From assembly GCF_000688235.1 (NCBI RefSeq), contig NZ_JHYO01000018.1:22148-86147 (forward strand): 64,000 nt of DNA, given 5' to 3'. Both the position numbers and the translations under genes were made by a program. The stretch comes from Terasakiella pusilla DSM 6293 (GTDB lineage Bacteria; Pseudomonadota; Alphaproteobacteria; Rhodospirillales; Terasakiellaceae). Positions within the stretch are counted from its first letter, which is position 1; each line of letters opens with the position of its first letter. The notes under the pieces were generated by a model. That model worked only from the letters and a program-made list of their open reading frames with translations. It ran no database searches and had not been told where the DNA came from. Below, piece after piece: positions 53,998 through 64,000 of this stretch.

Positions 53998-54020
53998 CCC
54001 GTTATCAAAAAGATAACGGG
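53998..54020 (-). terminator. Terminator after coaD
   Basis: CCCGTTATC pairs with GATAACGGG around a 5-nt loop. On the minus strand it is followed by TTTCTTTTTTT. It lies 12 bp after the coaD stop. Confidence 0.92.
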
Positions 54021-54031
54021 TAAATTATGCC

Positions 54032-54541
54032 TTAGCTTTCCTTAGAAAAACGCTCCAGAAGATTCTCGCGCACGTTCGGTGTCACAAAATCCTTAATATC
54101 ACCGCCCAACTTGCCAATCTCTTTCACAAAGCGTGAAGAGATAAACTGACATTTATCCGACGCCATCATAAAGACCGTCTCAATATCAGGGGACAGGCGG
54201 GAGTTCATCCCCGCCATCTGGAATTCATATTCAAAATCAGATACCGCCCGAAGGCCGCGGAAAATGGTCTTTGCCCCTTGTTCCTTGGCAAAATCCATCA
54301 ACAGATTCTTGAAAGGCCGGACAACAATGGTTGTCCCTGTTGCCTCTTCAATTGCCGGCAATTCGTATTCCACCATTGCCACCCGTTCTTCAAGAGAAAA
54401 CAAAGGTCCCTTCCCTTGATTAACCGCGACCGCCAAAACTAGATGGTCGCACAAGCGCGCGGCACGCCGGATGATATCCAAATGGCCATTTGTGACCGGG
54501 TCGAAAGTTCCGGGATACACACCAATTCGATTCTTTGGCAT
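54032..54541 (-). CDS. coaD: Phosphopantetheine adenylyltransferase
   Basis: A 169-aa nucleotidyltransferase of the fourth step of CoA synthesis. The family motif VYPGTFDPVTNGHLDII carries the (H/T)xGH signature (TNGH). The KTIFRGLRAVSDFEYEFQM segment and the ISSRFVKEIGKLGGD signature are present. Length is standard. It follows gyrA by 68 bp on the same strand and ends in a terminator. Confidence 0.97.
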   Translation of the reverse strand: MPKNRIGVYPGTFDPVTNGHLDIIRRAARLCDHLVLAVAVNQGKGPLFSLEERVAMVEYELPAIEEATGTTIVVRPFKNLLMDFAKEQGAKTIFRGLRAVSDFEYEFQMAGMNSRLSPDIETVFMMASDKCQFISSRFVKEIGKLGGDIKDFVTPNVRENLLERFSKES

Positions 54542-54609
54542 AACACATGTACTCCATCAATTATCGGGTAACTATCAGGTTGGGCAGATCAGGGTAAGCG
54601 ACGAAGGGA

Positions 54610-57393
54610 TTACTCCTCTTCGTCTGATACCTCGTCGGTTTGAGAATCGGCAGGCGCTTCTTCCATTGGGATTTCCGCGTCATTGGTGATCAACGTTTCA
54701 CCGTCTTCACCTTCTTCGCTCGCAGCTTCATCGTCACTCATATCTCTAAAGCAACTGACAGAAACCACATGCTCCCCATCAGCCACACGGAACAAGGTCA
54801 CACCTTGGGTCTTACGACCGGCAATCCGCACCTGATCAACACCGGTACGGATCAACTGACCGCTATCCGTCACCATGATGATCTCGTCTTCCGGTTCAAC
54901 CGGGAAGGACGCTGCGACTTTACCATTACGTTCCGACATCTCGATATTCGCGATCCCTTTACCACCGCGCCCTGTGGTGCGGTATTCAAAGGAAGATGAT
55001 CGCTTACCGAAGCCGCGCTCTGTCACAGACAGCAGAAACTCTTCACAAGCTTCCATCGCATCTGCCTGTTCCTGCGTCAGGATGCCCAATTCAGGGGCTT
55101 CCTCCGTCTCGGCACGTTTTGCTTTGGAATAACGCAAATAAGCATCACGTTCTTCAGACGTCCATTCGCCCCCGTTCAGGATCGACATGGAAATCACACG
55201 GTCATCATCCGCCAAGCGGATCCCGCGTACCCCTGTGGAGTTACGACCGGCAAAGACACGAACATCTTCGACTTTAAAGCGGATACACTGACCATTGCGT
55301 GTTGTCAGGAAAACATGATCTTCCGGCGTACAGGTCTTAACCGCCACCATCGCATCGCCTTCGTCCAGCTTCATGGCGATTTTACCATTGGCTTTAACGT
55401 TGGTGAAATCAGACAGCAGGTTACGACGTGCCCCACCAGAAGCGGTGGAGAACATGACGTGCATGTCTTTTGCTTGGCTTTCGTCTTCCGGCAATTCCAT
55501 AACCGTCGAAATTGTTTCGCCTTCATCCAGCGGCAACAGGTTCACCATCGCCTTCCCTTTGGACTGCGGGTTCCCCAACGGCAGGCGATAGACTTTCATC
55601 TTATAGACCATACCCGTAGAGGAGAAGAACAGCAGCGGTGTATGCGTATTGGCAACAAACACGTTCTCGACGATATCTTCGTCTTTGGTGCTCATGCCCG
55701 AACGACCTTTACCGCCGCGACGTTGCGCACGATAGGTATCCAGCGGTACACGTTTGATGTAACCGGAACTGGTCACCGTCACGACCATATCTTCGCGTTG
55801 GATCAGGTCTTCGATATCATGTTCAAATTCAGCTTCCTGAATTTCAGAACGACGCGGTGTGGCGAATTGCGTGCGCATATCCACCAGTTCGTTGCGCATC
55901 AAAGTCATCAGTTTTTCGCGTGAGCGCAGGATAGAGAGATATTCTTCAATCTCCGCCCCCAACGCACGCAGATCATTGGCGATCTTGTCGCGCTCAAGAC
56001 CTGTCAGCTTATGCAGACGCAGATCAAGAATCGCACGCGCTTGTGTTTCAGACAATTTATATTTGCCATCCTCAACCTGACGATCAGGCTCGTCCAGCAA
56101 CTCGATCAACGGCTCAATGTCACCGGCGGGCCACTCACGCTCCATCAATTGCGCACGGGCAATCGCGGGGTCAGAAGCCGCACGGATCAAGGCAATCACT
56201 TCGTCAATATTGACAACCGCAACAGCCAGACCAGCCAAGACGTGCGCTTTATCACGTGCTTTGCCCAGTTCATAGATCGTGCGACGGGTGATCACTTCTT
56301 CACGGAATTCGATAAAGGCTTGCAAAATCTGTTTCAGGTTCAACAGTTCCGGACGGCCTTTGTTCAGCGCCAGCATGTTGACACCAAAGCTGGTTTGCAG
56401 CGCGGTGAACTTGAACAGTTGGTTCAGGACGATTTCCGCGTGGTGACCTTTTTTGATCTCGACCACAACACGTACACCCTGACGGTCGGACTCGTCACGC
56501 AGATCGGAAATGCCTTCGATTTTTTTATCACGCACCAACGCCGCGATATTTTCGATCATACGGGCTTTGTTCACCTGATACGGAATTTCCGTAACGATGA
56601 TCGCCATGCGGTCTTTGCGAATTTCCTCAATGGAGGTACGCCCGCGCATAATCACGGATCCACGCCCCGTATGGAACGCAGAACGTAAACCGGTTTGCCC
56701 CAGAATAATCCCGCCTGTCGGGAAGTCCGGACCAAAAACGTAATCATTGATCAAATCATCAATTGTCAGGTTCGGCTCGTCAATCAGCGCACAACAGGCA
56801 TCAATCAATTCCCCCAAGTTATGGGGCGGAATGTTCGTCGCCATACCAACCGCGATACCGCCTGCCCCGTTCACCAACAGGTTTGGGTATTGTGCGGGCA
56901 GCACCGCAGGCTCGACCGTTGTATCATCATAGTTGGGCTTGAAATCGACAGTTTCCTTGTCGATATCCACGATCAGGTTATACGCAGCCTTATCCATACG
57001 CGCTTCGGTATAACGCATCGCCGCGGGCGGATCACCGTCCATGGAACCAAAGTTCCCCTGACCGTCAATCAACGGCAGGCGCATAGAGAAGTCCTGCGCC
57101 ATACGGACCATCGCATCATAAATCGCGCTATCCCCGTGCGGGTGGTATTTACCCATCACATCCCCGACGATACGGGCGGATTTACGATAAGGCTTGTTAT
57201 AATCGTACCCGCTTTCCTTCATAGCATAAAGGATACGGCGGTGTACCGGTTTCAAACCGTCCCGCACATCTGGCAGCGCACGCGATACGATTACACTCAT
57301 CGCGTAATCAAGATAGCTGTTGCGCATTTCCTCTTCGATGGAAACAGGAGAGATATCAATGCCCTGAGGCGTTAGTTCATTGTCGCTAGTCAA
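54610..57393 (-). CDS. gyrA: DNA gyrase subunit A
   Basis: A 927-aa type II topoisomerase subunit. The catalytic tyrosine is Y128 ([10 protein letters not shown]) and the GyrA box is RRGGKGRSG. The quinolone-determining positions S89 and D93 ([10 protein letters not shown]) are the wild-type residues. Beta-pinwheel repeats occupy the C-terminal half, and a highly acidic tail ends the protein. The tail and length are usual for alphaproteobacteria. It precedes coaD on the minus strand. Confidence 0.97.
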   Translation of the reverse strand: MTSDNELTPQGIDISPVSIEEEMRNSYLDYAMSVIVSRALPDVRDGLKPVHRRILYAMKESGYDYNKPYRKSARIVGDVMGKYHPHGDSAIYDAMVRMAQDFSMRLPLIDGQGNFGSMDGDPPAAMRYTEARMDKAAYNLIVDIDKETVDFKPNYDDTTVEPAVLPAQYPNLLVNGAGGIAVGMATNIPPHNLGELIDACCALIDEPNLTIDDLINDYVFGPDFPTGGIILGQTGLRSAFHTGRGSVIMRGRTSIEEIRKDRMAIIVTEIPYQVNKARMIENIAALVRDKKIEGISDLRDESDRQGVRVVVEIKKGHHAEIVLNQLFKFTALQTSFGVNMLALNKGRPELLNLKQILQAFIEFREEVITRRTIYELGKARDKAHVLAGLAVAVVNIDEVIALIRAASDPAIARAQLMEREWPAGDIEPLIELLDEPDRQVEDGKYKLSETQARAILDLRLHKLTGLERDKIANDLRALGAEIEEYLSILRSREKLMTLMRNELVDMRTQFATPRRSEIQEAEFEHDIEDLIQREDMVVTVTSSGYIKRVPLDTYRAQRRGGKGRSGMSTKDEDIVENVFVANTHTPLLFFSSTGMVYKMKVYRLPLGNPQSKGKAMVNLLPLDEGETISTVMELPEDESQAKDMHVMFSTASGGARRNLLSDFTNVKANGKIAMKLDEGDAMVAVKTCTPEDHVFLTTRNGQCIRFKVEDVRVFAGRNSTGVRGIRLADDDRVISMSILNGGEWTSEERDAYLRYSKAKRAETEEAPELGILTQEQADAMEACEEFLLSVTERGFGKRSSSFEYRTTGRGGKGIANIEMSERNGKVAASFPVEPEDEIIMVTDSGQLIRTGVDQVRIAGRKTQGVTLFRVADGEHVVSVSCFRDMSDDEAASEEGEDGETLITNDAEIPMEEAPADSQTDEVSDEEE

Positions 57394-57540
57394 GTGACTT
57401 ACCCAATTTGTTAAACTCGTTTACAAACCTGCCTAAGCCATTTTTTAAAAAGGATAAAGCGGGTTCTGACATTTGGGGAAAAGGTATAGCAACTTTCAAA
57501 TATAACAACAACAAAACTATGCCCCTTTCCCAAAGAAAAA

Positions 57541-57573
57541 GGCCTTGTCCTTACGGAGCAAAGCCTTTTTTAA
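57541..57573 (-). terminator. Terminator after the PiT gene
   Basis: On the minus strand, AAGGCTTTG pairs with CAAGGCCTT (one bulge or mismatch), followed by a T-run. It lies 20 bp after the transporter stop. Confidence 0.75.
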
Positions 57574-57592
57574 AAGATATAGCCTGACTGAC

Positions 57593-59122
57593 TTATAAGA
57601 AAGTCGAGATTACATAATACAGCATCGCTGCCATCAAAGCGGACAAAGGCACCGTAATCAGCCAAGCCGCAACGATTGTTGTCAGGTGCTGACGGCGTAC
57701 AAGTTTACGACGGCGCGCTTTTTCCTGCTTTTTATGGAGACGTTCCAGCGCTTCGGCACGGCCTTTATGTTCACCGGGCGCGCTAGGCTCCGGCAAAATC
57801 TCTTCAAGACGCTCACGTTTTCTTTTGTTGGCCAAAAACTCACGGAAGAACCCGACACCAAAGACACCCCCAACCGCAATATGCGTGGAACTCACCGGCA
57901 AGCCCAATGTAGAAGCAATAATCACCGTAATCGCGGCGGACAAAGCCACACAGTAAGCCCGGGCGCGATCCAGCTTGGTGATCTTCTCCCCAACGGTGCG
58001 CACCAGTTTCGGGCCAAACAACATCAGACCCGCCGCGATACCCAAGGCACCAACAACCAGGATCCACATTGGCAAACCGGCATCGCCCCCCATTTCGCCA
58101 CCACTTGCGACACTAACAACCGCCGCCAAGGGGCCAACGGCATTGGCAACATCATTCGCCCCATGGGCAAAGGACAGCAACGCAGCGGAGAAAATCAACG
58201 GAATGGTGAACAGATCACTCACCGCACGACGACGGTTTTCAATCCGTGCCGCCGCTTTTGCCACAACCGGACGCACAATCGCCCATGTACCGACAAAGAA
58301 GCCAACACCGATCAACAAAATGACCTCCCCGCCGGGCTTCCAAAGCTTGCTCAAGCCCTTCATGGTCAGATACATGGCAAAGGCACCTGCCATGATCCCG
58401 ACAAGGATCGGCACCCATTTTTTGGCAGCCGTGATCTTGTCTTCCTTAAACATAATCTGAAACTTGATCAACGCGAGGAACAAGGCGGCAATCACCCCAC
58501 CTAACGCGGGTGAGATCACCCAACTTGCGGCAATTTTCCCCATGGTCGCCCAGTTCACAGCGCTCAGTCCCATCGCCGCGACACCCGCGCCCATCACCCC
58601 GCCTACAACTGAATGTGTCGTCGAAACCGGCGCACCGATAAAGGTTGCAAGGTTCACCCAAAGGGCAGCGGCAAACAAGGCCGCCATCATCGCATGGATG
58701 AACATCAGGCCGTCGACCATGCCACTGGGATCAATAATCCCCTTACGTACCGTGGAAACAACATCGCCACCGGCAATGATCGCGCCTGCAGCTTCAAAGA
58801 TTGCGGCAATAATCAGCGCACCCGTCATGGTCAGGGCTTTGGACCCCACAGCCGGACCGATATTGTTCGCGACATCGTTTGCGCCAATGTTCAACGCCAT
58901 ATAGGCGCCAAGCAAACCCGCAAGAACGATAAAGACCTGACTACCCGGCTCCGCAACGTGCGTGTAGGAGAAAAAACCGACCACGATCAGAAAGAGAATA
59001 CAGATGCCGAATTTAAGGTTTCCTCGGCTGATCTCCTGAATACCTTCTTCAAACTTGCCGATATGCTTTAGCTCTTTATCGAGCTTCTTCATACCGCCTG
59101 AAGGTAGCTGTCCCTCTGACAT
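57593..59122 (-). CDS. Inorganic phosphate transporter, PiT family
   Basis: A 509-aa polytopic transporter with about ten membrane helices. The two family repeats are visible: GANDVANNIGPAVGSKAL at about 100-117 and GANDVANAVGPLAAV in the second half, each with the GANDVANxxGP signature. PiT proteins import phosphate with H+ or Na+. The N-terminal part and a basic loop near the C-terminus are cytoplasmic. No pho regulator is adjacent. Confidence 0.94.
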   Translation of the reverse strand: MSEGQLPSGGMKKLDKELKHIGKFEEGIQEISRGNLKFGICILFLIVVGFFSYTHVAEPGSQVFIVLAGLLGAYMALNIGANDVANNIGPAVGSKALTMTGALIIAAIFEAAGAIIAGGDVVSTVRKGIIDPSGMVDGLMFIHAMMAALFAAALWVNLATFIGAPVSTTHSVVGGVMGAGVAAMGLSAVNWATMGKIAASWVISPALGGVIAALFLALIKFQIMFKEDKITAAKKWVPILVGIMAGAFAMYLTMKGLSKLWKPGGEVILLIGVGFFVGTWAIVRPVVAKAAARIENRRRAVSDLFTIPLIFSAALLSFAHGANDVANAVGPLAAVVSVASGGEMGGDAGLPMWILVVGALGIAAGLMLFGPKLVRTVGEKITKLDRARAYCVALSAAITVIIASTLGLPVSSTHIAVGGVFGVGFFREFLANKRKRERLEEILPEPSAPGEHKGRAEALERLHKKQEKARRRKLVRRQHLTTIVAAWLITVPLSALMAAMLYYVISTFL

Positions 59123-59315
59123 ATTGCCTCCGAAAAAAGATCAATGTTCCGGCCTTGTAACCTTTTCGTCATAAAATGTACACAGTTATTGAGCCAGCGA
59201 TTTACAAAACAGGAAAGCGGGCTTTTTACAGTAGAAAATTACGTTTTCCTGACTATTCACAATTCAGAATGTAAGGTAGGCTGCAACAACTTGAAATCAA
59301 AACGAATGACCTGCA

Positions 59316-62300
59316 ATGAAACAGACCGGACGGTTCCTGACCTATAGTTTTTCAACGGCTCTCTTGTTGGGGACGTCAAAAGTCGCCCTAGGTGCAACCG
59401 AAGCAGCGGGCGATCTTTCATTCGGGCCGGGGCTTCTGTTAACCAGCTTTGTCGCAGGATTGGGTTTAGGGGCCTTATTATTAAAAAAGCTACGAGATTT
59501 CGAGAAGGAACATCGTCCTCAATCGCGTCAATATCTCGCCGCCTTTGAACATATCTCAAAAGAATTTAATCAGTTTCTCCACAGCGCCGAAGAAAAGTCC
59601 AAACAGGAAGCCATCGATTGGCTGCTTAAGGAAACCGCTAAAACACTGGACGTTAATTATACAAGCCTGTGGATTTATCAGGATCAACAATCCCGACTGG
59701 TCGAGCAATTTTCATATAACGCCAAAAAACCGCGTCGAAAACAAACCCGCATTTTAAAGCGCCACAAACATCCCGCTTTCTTTGGCACCCTCCGTGGGGA
59801 GAGAACCATCGGTTTTTCCAACGCCGAACATGATGTACGCAGTCAGGAGCTGGTGAAAGAATACGCACAAGAAAAAAAGCCATCTTCCCTTTTAGTCGCC
59901 CAAGTCGGTATTGGACGTCACACTTTTGGCACCCTGCATATCGCCACCACGCAAAAAAACATCCACTGGACAGACAGCGACCGACAGTTTGCAGGCTCCA
60001 TCGCCGACCTCATCGCTTTTTATCTGGCAAATAAAAACCTTCAAGGGACACAAGAAGCGCTTTTTGAAAGCGAAAGCCGCTTCCGGGACCTTGTAGATGC
60101 AAGTTCTGACTGGTACTGGCAAACAGGGCCGGATCATCGTTTCATGTCCATCTCAGAACGATTTACCACGCTGACAGGGATCCCCAATGGATATATGATC
60201 GGCACAACCCGTCATAACTTTGACGCCCCCGAAAGCCTAACGCCCCAACAAGCGAAACATTATGACGATCTGGTCAATCGTCGCGCCTTTCGTGACTACA
60301 AATATTCTGTCACCTATAAAGGCAAGACCCTGATCGTCACCATCAATGGCAAACCCCTGTTTGATAACAGCGGCACCTTTTTAGGCTATATCGGCACCGG
60401 ATCCGACATCTCTGAAAATGTCGCCAGCAAAACCCGCTTTGAAGAAATTCTTAACGCCCTGCCCAATGGGCTTGTGATGTGGGATTCCAATGACAAGCTA
60501 ATGATGTGGAACAAAGCCACCCTTGACCTTTTCCCCTCCCTGAGCCGCTACACCGACAAACATCCGACCTACACACAGCTCATACAGTTCGCCCAAAAAG
60601 ACAAGGTTATCGCCTTCCCCGAAGACTTTGACGACAGTGCCCTTGAAGACCTGACCCGCAACCATCGTGCCGGCGGCATCCGCGAGCTGGAACTGGCTGA
60701 CGGCACCTATCTCTTAGTCCATGAACATCCGACATCAGAAGGCGGCATTGTCGGCATTTACACGGATGTCACGGCCCTTCGCAGTCGTGAGAACGAACTG
60801 ATCGAGAGTAACAAAATCTCCGAAATCCTGACGCTTTCAGGCAACACGCTGATCCACGCCAGAAACGAAAGTTTCATTCTCTCGGAAATCTGCCGCATCA
60901 TCGCCAGCATGAGTATGTTCAGTTCCGCATGGGTTAGCCTCTTCAACATCCCCGGCAACCTGCCGGAATATCTTGAAGTCGCCATTTGCAAAGGGCTTGA
61001 TATTTCTCCGCTTGTGTTCAAACCGTCCAGCACACTCAAGCAGGTTTTCGTCAAACAAAAACATATGGTGTTTAGCGAGAATATCTTACGCCAAGCCTTC
61101 CCCGAAATGACCGACCAGTTTACCCAAAATAATATCAAAGCAGGCGCGGTTTTCCTCATTCGCATCGACACAAAGATTGCGGGGTTCCTCTGTATCACAG
61201 CGACGGCAAAAGACAGCCTCACACCAAAGCGGATCACCTTGCTGGAAGAACTTGCCAACGATATCGGCTACGGCGTCTCCAGTCTTCGCAGCGAACAAAG
61301 CCGACTTATTGCGGAAGAAGCCTTGCGCGAAAGTGAAAGTCGCTACCGTAGTCTGGTCGATATGTCACCGGATGCCATCCTTGTTCTGGATGCTAACGAC
61401 CGGATCGTGTTTGCCAACCCGGAAGGCCACACATTATTCGCCTCCCAAAGTCGAACGGAAATTCTGGGGAAACGATTTGCGAATTATGTTTGTGGTGACA
61501 ATTTATTGTTTGATAAATCACCGCGCCTGCAAGATGAAGACCCGACACACATTTACAGCTCCATTCAGTTGCGTCGCTTGGATGACGAAATTTTTGAAGC
61601 GGACATCACCACCCGTCCGGTTTCCTATGCCGGTCTGGAAACCCGCCTCCTGATTATCCGTGACGTCACCGAACAAAATCGCGTCAATGATCATCTGGCC
61701 CAAACATCCAAGCTCGCAACCCTTGGGGAAATGGCCGCTGGGATCACCCACGAACTCAGCCAACCGCTGAACATCATGCGCTTTGCTGCAGAAGGCAGCC
61801 TGTTGAAGATGGCACGTGGCGATATGCCCAAAGATCAAATCCAAAAACAGTTTGATCTGATCAGCATGCAAAGTGCGCGCATGGCCGATATCATTGACCA
61901 TATGCGGGTCTTCAGCCGCAAGGATACAGGCAGCGTGGAGGTTTTCGACCCCGCCCTTGTGATCCGTCAGGCCGTCGATATGATTGAGGCCCAATATCTG
62001 GCGGAAGATATCCATCTTGATGTGCGCTACCCTGCCTATTATCAGATGCTCAAGGGGCGCCCGATCCAGTTGGAACAGGTCATCTTAAACCTGATCACCA
62101 ACGCCCACGACGCCATCAATCAGCGCCGTGCTAAAAACGAAGACGACCCCAAAACCGTCAACCGCATTGACCTCAACATGACCTACGATCAGGCTGATAA
62201 CCGGGTCAATATCGCTGTCACCGACAATGGCAGCGGCATTTCAGAAGAATCTATGGCGAAACTGTTCGACCCCTTTTTCACCACCAAAGATGTCGGTAAA

Positions 62301-62885
62301 GGAACCGGGCTTGGCTTGTCCGTCAGCTACGGCATTATCGCGGCTATGGGCGGCAACATTCAGGCGCGCAACATTCACAAAGGCGCGCGCTTTGACATCA
62401 ACCTTCCTTGCATTGAAGACACGACCGCCGCCTTCTACGCCAGCCTGCCCCCCGTACCGGATGATGCCGACCTGGATGAAGAAGACGATCTCGAACTCGA
62501 CTTCCAAAGCAACGGGTTAAGCGTGCTGGTGGTTGATGATGAAGTCTATGCCGCCGAAGCCATGATGGAATATCTGTTCAGCAATGGCTTTGATGTCAAT
62601 ATGGCAGGCGATGGTGAAGAAGCCCTTGAACTTTATGATGCCGAGCCTTGCGATATCGTTGTGACAGATATCCGCATGCCGCGCATGGATGGCTACACCC
62701 TGATCAAGCACTTGCACGAACGCCGACCTGATTTGCCCATCATCGTCGTCACCGGACATACCGGCATGGAAGAAGTCGGTCAAGACAACCTACAAGAATC
62801 CGCCTTCGCGATTTTAAAGAAACCGGTCAGCCTCTCCAACCTGGTCCGACAGGTGGAAAAAGCCGGAAAAATGATTGCAAAATAA
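59316..62885 (+). CDS. Multi-sensor hybrid histidine kinase
   Basis: A 1189-aa kinase with two N-terminal hydrophobic segments (about 8-25 and 37-57). Following domains in order appear to be GAF (about 75-230), PAS (about 245-370), PAS (about 375-490), GAF (about 500-660) and PAS (about 675-800). The HisKA domain has H812 in [13 protein letters not shown], and the HATPase domain has [10 protein letters not shown] and [13 protein letters not shown]-terminal receiver has D1118 in [13 protein letters not shown] NarL-type regulator 92 bp downstream is the likely partner. Confidence 0.92.
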   Translation: MKQTGRFLTYSFSTALLLGTSKVALGATEAAGDLSFGPGLLLTSFVAGLGLGALLLKKLRDFEKEHRPQSRQYLAAFEHISKEFNQFLHSAEEKSKQEAIDWLLKETAKTLDVNYTSLWIYQDQQSRLVEQFSYNAKKPRRKQTRILKRHKHPAFFGTLRGERTIGFSNAEHDVRSQELVKEYAQEKKPSSLLVAQVGIGRHTFGTLHIATTQKNIHWTDSDRQFAGSIADLIAFYLANKNLQGTQEALFESESRFRDLVDASSDWYWQTGPDHRFMSISERFTTLTGIPNGYMIGTTRHNFDAPESLTPQQAKHYDDLVNRRAFRDYKYSVTYKGKTLIVTINGKPLFDNSGTFLGYIGTGSDISENVASKTRFEEILNALPNGLVMWDSNDKLMMWNKATLDLFPSLSRYTDKHPTYTQLIQFAQKDKVIAFPEDFDDSALEDLTRNHRAGGIRELELADGTYLLVHEHPTSEGGIVGIYTDVTALRSRENELIESNKISEILTLSGNTLIHARNESFILSEICRIIASMSMFSSAWVSLFNIPGNLPEYLEVAICKGLDISPLVFKPSSTLKQVFVKQKHMVFSENILRQAFPEMTDQFTQNNIKAGAVFLIRIDTKIAGFLCITATAKDSLTPKRITLLEELANDIGYGVSSLRSEQSRLIAEEALRESESRYRSLVDMSPDAILVLDANDRIVFANPEGHTLFASQSRTEILGKRFANYVCGDNLLFDKSPRLQDEDPTHIYSSIQLRRLDDEIFEADITTRPVSYAGLETRLLIIRDVTEQNRVNDHLAQTSKLATLGEMAAGITHELSQPLNIMRFAAEGSLLKMARGDMPKDQIQKQFDLISMQSARMADIIDHMRVFSRKDTGSVEVFDPALVIRQAVDMIEAQYLAEDIHLDVRYPAYYQMLKGRPIQLEQVILNLITNAHDAINQRRAKNEDDPKTVNRIDLNMTYDQADNRVNIAVTDNGSGISEESMAKLFDPFFTTKDVGKGTGLGLSVSYGIIAAMGGNIQARNIHKGARFDINLPCIEDTTAAFYASLPPVPDDADLDEEDDLELDFQSNGLSVLVVDDEVYAAEAMMEYLFSNGFDVNMAGDGEEALELYDAEPCDIVVTDIRMPRMDGYTLIKHLHERRPDLPIIVVTGHTGMEEVGQDNLQESAFAILKKPVSLSNLVRQVEKAGKMIAK

Positions 62886-62977
62886 GAGGATATCTTACCC
62901 CTTCGTATAATTAACATTGAGATTAAACCGAGTTTCCAATATGATCGTCAAAATCGTACAAAGCGGAAAGCAAGCAT

Positions 62978-63640
62978 ATGAAAATTCTTATTGCAGATGA
63001 CCACAACCTTGTTCGAGAAGGTTTGCGCCCCTTTCTAGAAGAACTGGACCCAAATGTTGAGATCAGCGAGGCGGCTTCTTTTGATGAAGCCTATGCGGTT
63101 GCTGCAGAAGGTGATCGATGGGATCTGATCCTCATGGATTTGAAAATGCCGGGTATGGTTGCTTTTGACGGCCTTGTTAAAATGTGTGAGGCCCACAAAG
63201 AGACACCGGTTGTTATCCTGTCTGGTCACTTTAACCGCCATGACGTCTTGGAAGCTGTGGAGCGCGGTGCAGCGGGCTACGTCCCCAAAACCATTAGTGG
63301 TTCCGCCATGGTCAACGCTTTGCGTCTTGTGCTGTCTGGCGAAAAATATATCCCGTCCGCTGCGTTTCAGGACTCACCTGAATCCAATGACGACAGCCCA
63401 ATCGGCCGCAGTGCCATAGCACAAACCGCGACAGATGGCCCCCTGTCACGCCTCAGCGATCGCGAAAAAGAAATCCTCGGTCACTTGATTGAAGGCAACA
63501 CCAACAAAGAGATTGCCCGCAAACTCGGCCTGCAGGAAATTACGGTTAAAGTCCATTTACGTAACATCTACCGCAAAATGGAAGCCGCCAACCGTGCTCA
63601 AGCGGTGCGCATTGCGCTTCAAAGCGGCTGGCAAACCTGA
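62978..63640 (+). CDS. NarL/LuxR-type response regulator
   Basis: A 220-aa two-domain regulator. The receiver has the acidic pair D7 and D8, and phosphoacceptor D54 (LMDLKMPG). The C-terminal GerE-type HTH (about 150-215: LSDREKEILGHLIEGNTNKEIARKLG) binds DNA. The kinase at 59316 stands directly upstream on the same strand, so a pair is inferred. A hairpin terminator follows the stop. Confidence 0.93.
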   Translation: MKILIADDHNLVREGLRPFLEELDPNVEISEAASFDEAYAVAAEGDRWDLILMDLKMPGMVAFDGLVKMCEAHKETPVVILSGHFNRHDVLEAVERGAAGYVPKTISGSAMVNALRLVLSGEKYIPSAAFQDSPESNDDSPIGRSAIAQTATDGPLSRLSDREKEILGHLIEGNTNKEIARKLGLQEITVKVHLRNIYRKMEAANRAQAVRIALQSGWQT

Positions 63641-63664
63641 TCGTTATCAATTTCCCATGAAAAA

Positions 63665-63691
63665 AGGCGCTCTCTTTAACAGAAAGCGCCT
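63665..63691 (+). terminator. Terminator after the response regulator
   Basis: AGGCGCT (63665-63671) pairs with AGCGCCT (63685-63691). It is 24 bp after the stop codon, preceded by an A-run; the T-run is poor. Confidence 0.6.
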
Positions 63692-63701
63692 CAGATCTCT
63701 G

Positions 63702-63731
63702 ACAAACCCCGTCAATTTTGGCGGGGTTTGT
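63702..63731 (+). terminator. Second hairpin near the IS boundary
   Basis: ACAAACCCCG (63702-63711) pairs perfectly with CGGGGTTTGT (63722-63731), followed by TATTTTC. It is either a second terminator or part of the insertion sequence end. Confidence 0.6.
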
Positions 63732-63803
63732 TATTTTCTATAAGGTTGTGTTTTTTTGTTCTGTTGGACATTTCTTTAAGCAGGTTGCTCCACTGCTTCA
63801 TTT

Positions 63804-64000
63804 TCAGGCATATGTGGGCGTTCCAGTGGGTAAATATCGCCATAAAAACCTGAGACGGGCTAAGATGAGGGCGATTTTCTTGATGTTTTGGGCGGTGGCT
63901 GCCATCAAGCATTGCTCTTTCACTTTAGTCAGGCCTCTCAGACGGGCATAGCGGTGCCCATGTAGTTGTTTGGCATCAGCAAAACTGCGTTCCACAGTTT
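63804..64000 (-). mobile_element. IS1182-like transposase, C-terminal end (cut by window edge)
   Basis: The visible 65 codons of a transposase on the minus strand carry the characteristic [20 protein letters not shown] motif. It contains the last catalytic Glu of the DDE triad in this family and is followed by [12 protein letters not shown] and a TGA stop at 63804. The gene continues past the right edge. Terminal inverted repeats cannot be located with confidence. It could be an intact copy or a remnant. Confidence 0.85.

Noticed and set aside
1..64000. CRISPR array, prophage or toxin-antitoxin system
   Set aside because: No regularly spaced direct repeats, phage structural genes or toxin-antitoxin pairs were found on either strand.

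Overview
This window is a contiguous piece of a bacterial chromosome with balanced base composition (near 50% GC by eye). It is almost entirely protein-coding, and most genes belong to core metabolism. The content points to an alphaproteobacterium of the Rhodospirillales type: a complete ISC iron-sulfur operon with IscR, HscB and HscA; the imuA-imuB-dnaE2 mutagenesis cassette with an alphaproteobacterial-style LexA site; a prfB gene without the programmed frameshift; a two-domain GlnE; and many PAS/GGDEF/EAL and hybrid histidine kinase genes. A marine, motile Terasakiella-like relative would fit, but no rRNA or marker search was possible, so the genus is a guess.

Layout. Positions 1-5310 (minus strand) hold one long operon: cysE, iscR, a second cysteine desulfurase, iscS, iscU, iscA, hscB, hscA (cut by the left edge). 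Its promoter at about 5410-5438 has an excellent -35/-10 pair overlapped by a near-perfect type-1 IscR operator. Cysteine synthesis and Fe-S assembly therefore appear to be under common IscR control. Positions 5.5-16.2 kb hold housekeeping genes: an alpha/beta hydrolase, anmK, a MarC-family protein, tyrS, a giant AsmA/YhdP-like protein, glnE and bcp. Positions 16.4-19.3 kb hold a c-di-GMP protein, an unrecognised 248-aa protein and a CBS-pair protein. Positions 19.3-24.3 kb hold prfB, a class A penicillin-binding protein and an AMIN/amidase_3 cell-wall amidase. Positions 24.3-27.7 kb hold rne with a long leader. Next come a 52-aa cysteine-rich small protein missed by usual length cut-offs, an aminotransferase and a gamma-glutamyltransferase-like lipoprotein that seems to lack its nucleophile.

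Positions 30.7-34.9 kb are an envelope and redox stretch: M48 protease with TPRs, a lipoprotein, a DsbA-like protein, a ferritin-like protein and a PDZ protein. Positions 35-39.6 kb hold a diguanylate cyclase, tex and an APS-type cysH. Positions 40.5-47.3 kb are a signalling block: STAS protein, atypical response regulator, REC-PAS-GGDEF-EAL, MscS channel and hybrid kinase. Positions 47.3-53.4 kb hold a possible 25-aa membrane micropeptide, then imuA-imuB-dnaE2 behind a promoter carrying a LexA-like half-site pair, then a small conserved-looking protein. Two identical tRNA-Lys(TTT) genes lie in a 226-bp tandem duplication, each with its own promoter and terminator. They are followed by coaD, gyrA, a PiT phosphate transporter, a 1189-aa hybrid sensor kinase and a NarL-type regulator. 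The right edge cuts the 3' end of an IS1182-like transposase gene.

I see no prophage, CRISPR array, rRNA or large defence island. The most rewarding items are the regulatory sites (IscR, LexA), the tandem desulfurases, the two small unlisted ORFs and the degenerate GGT.
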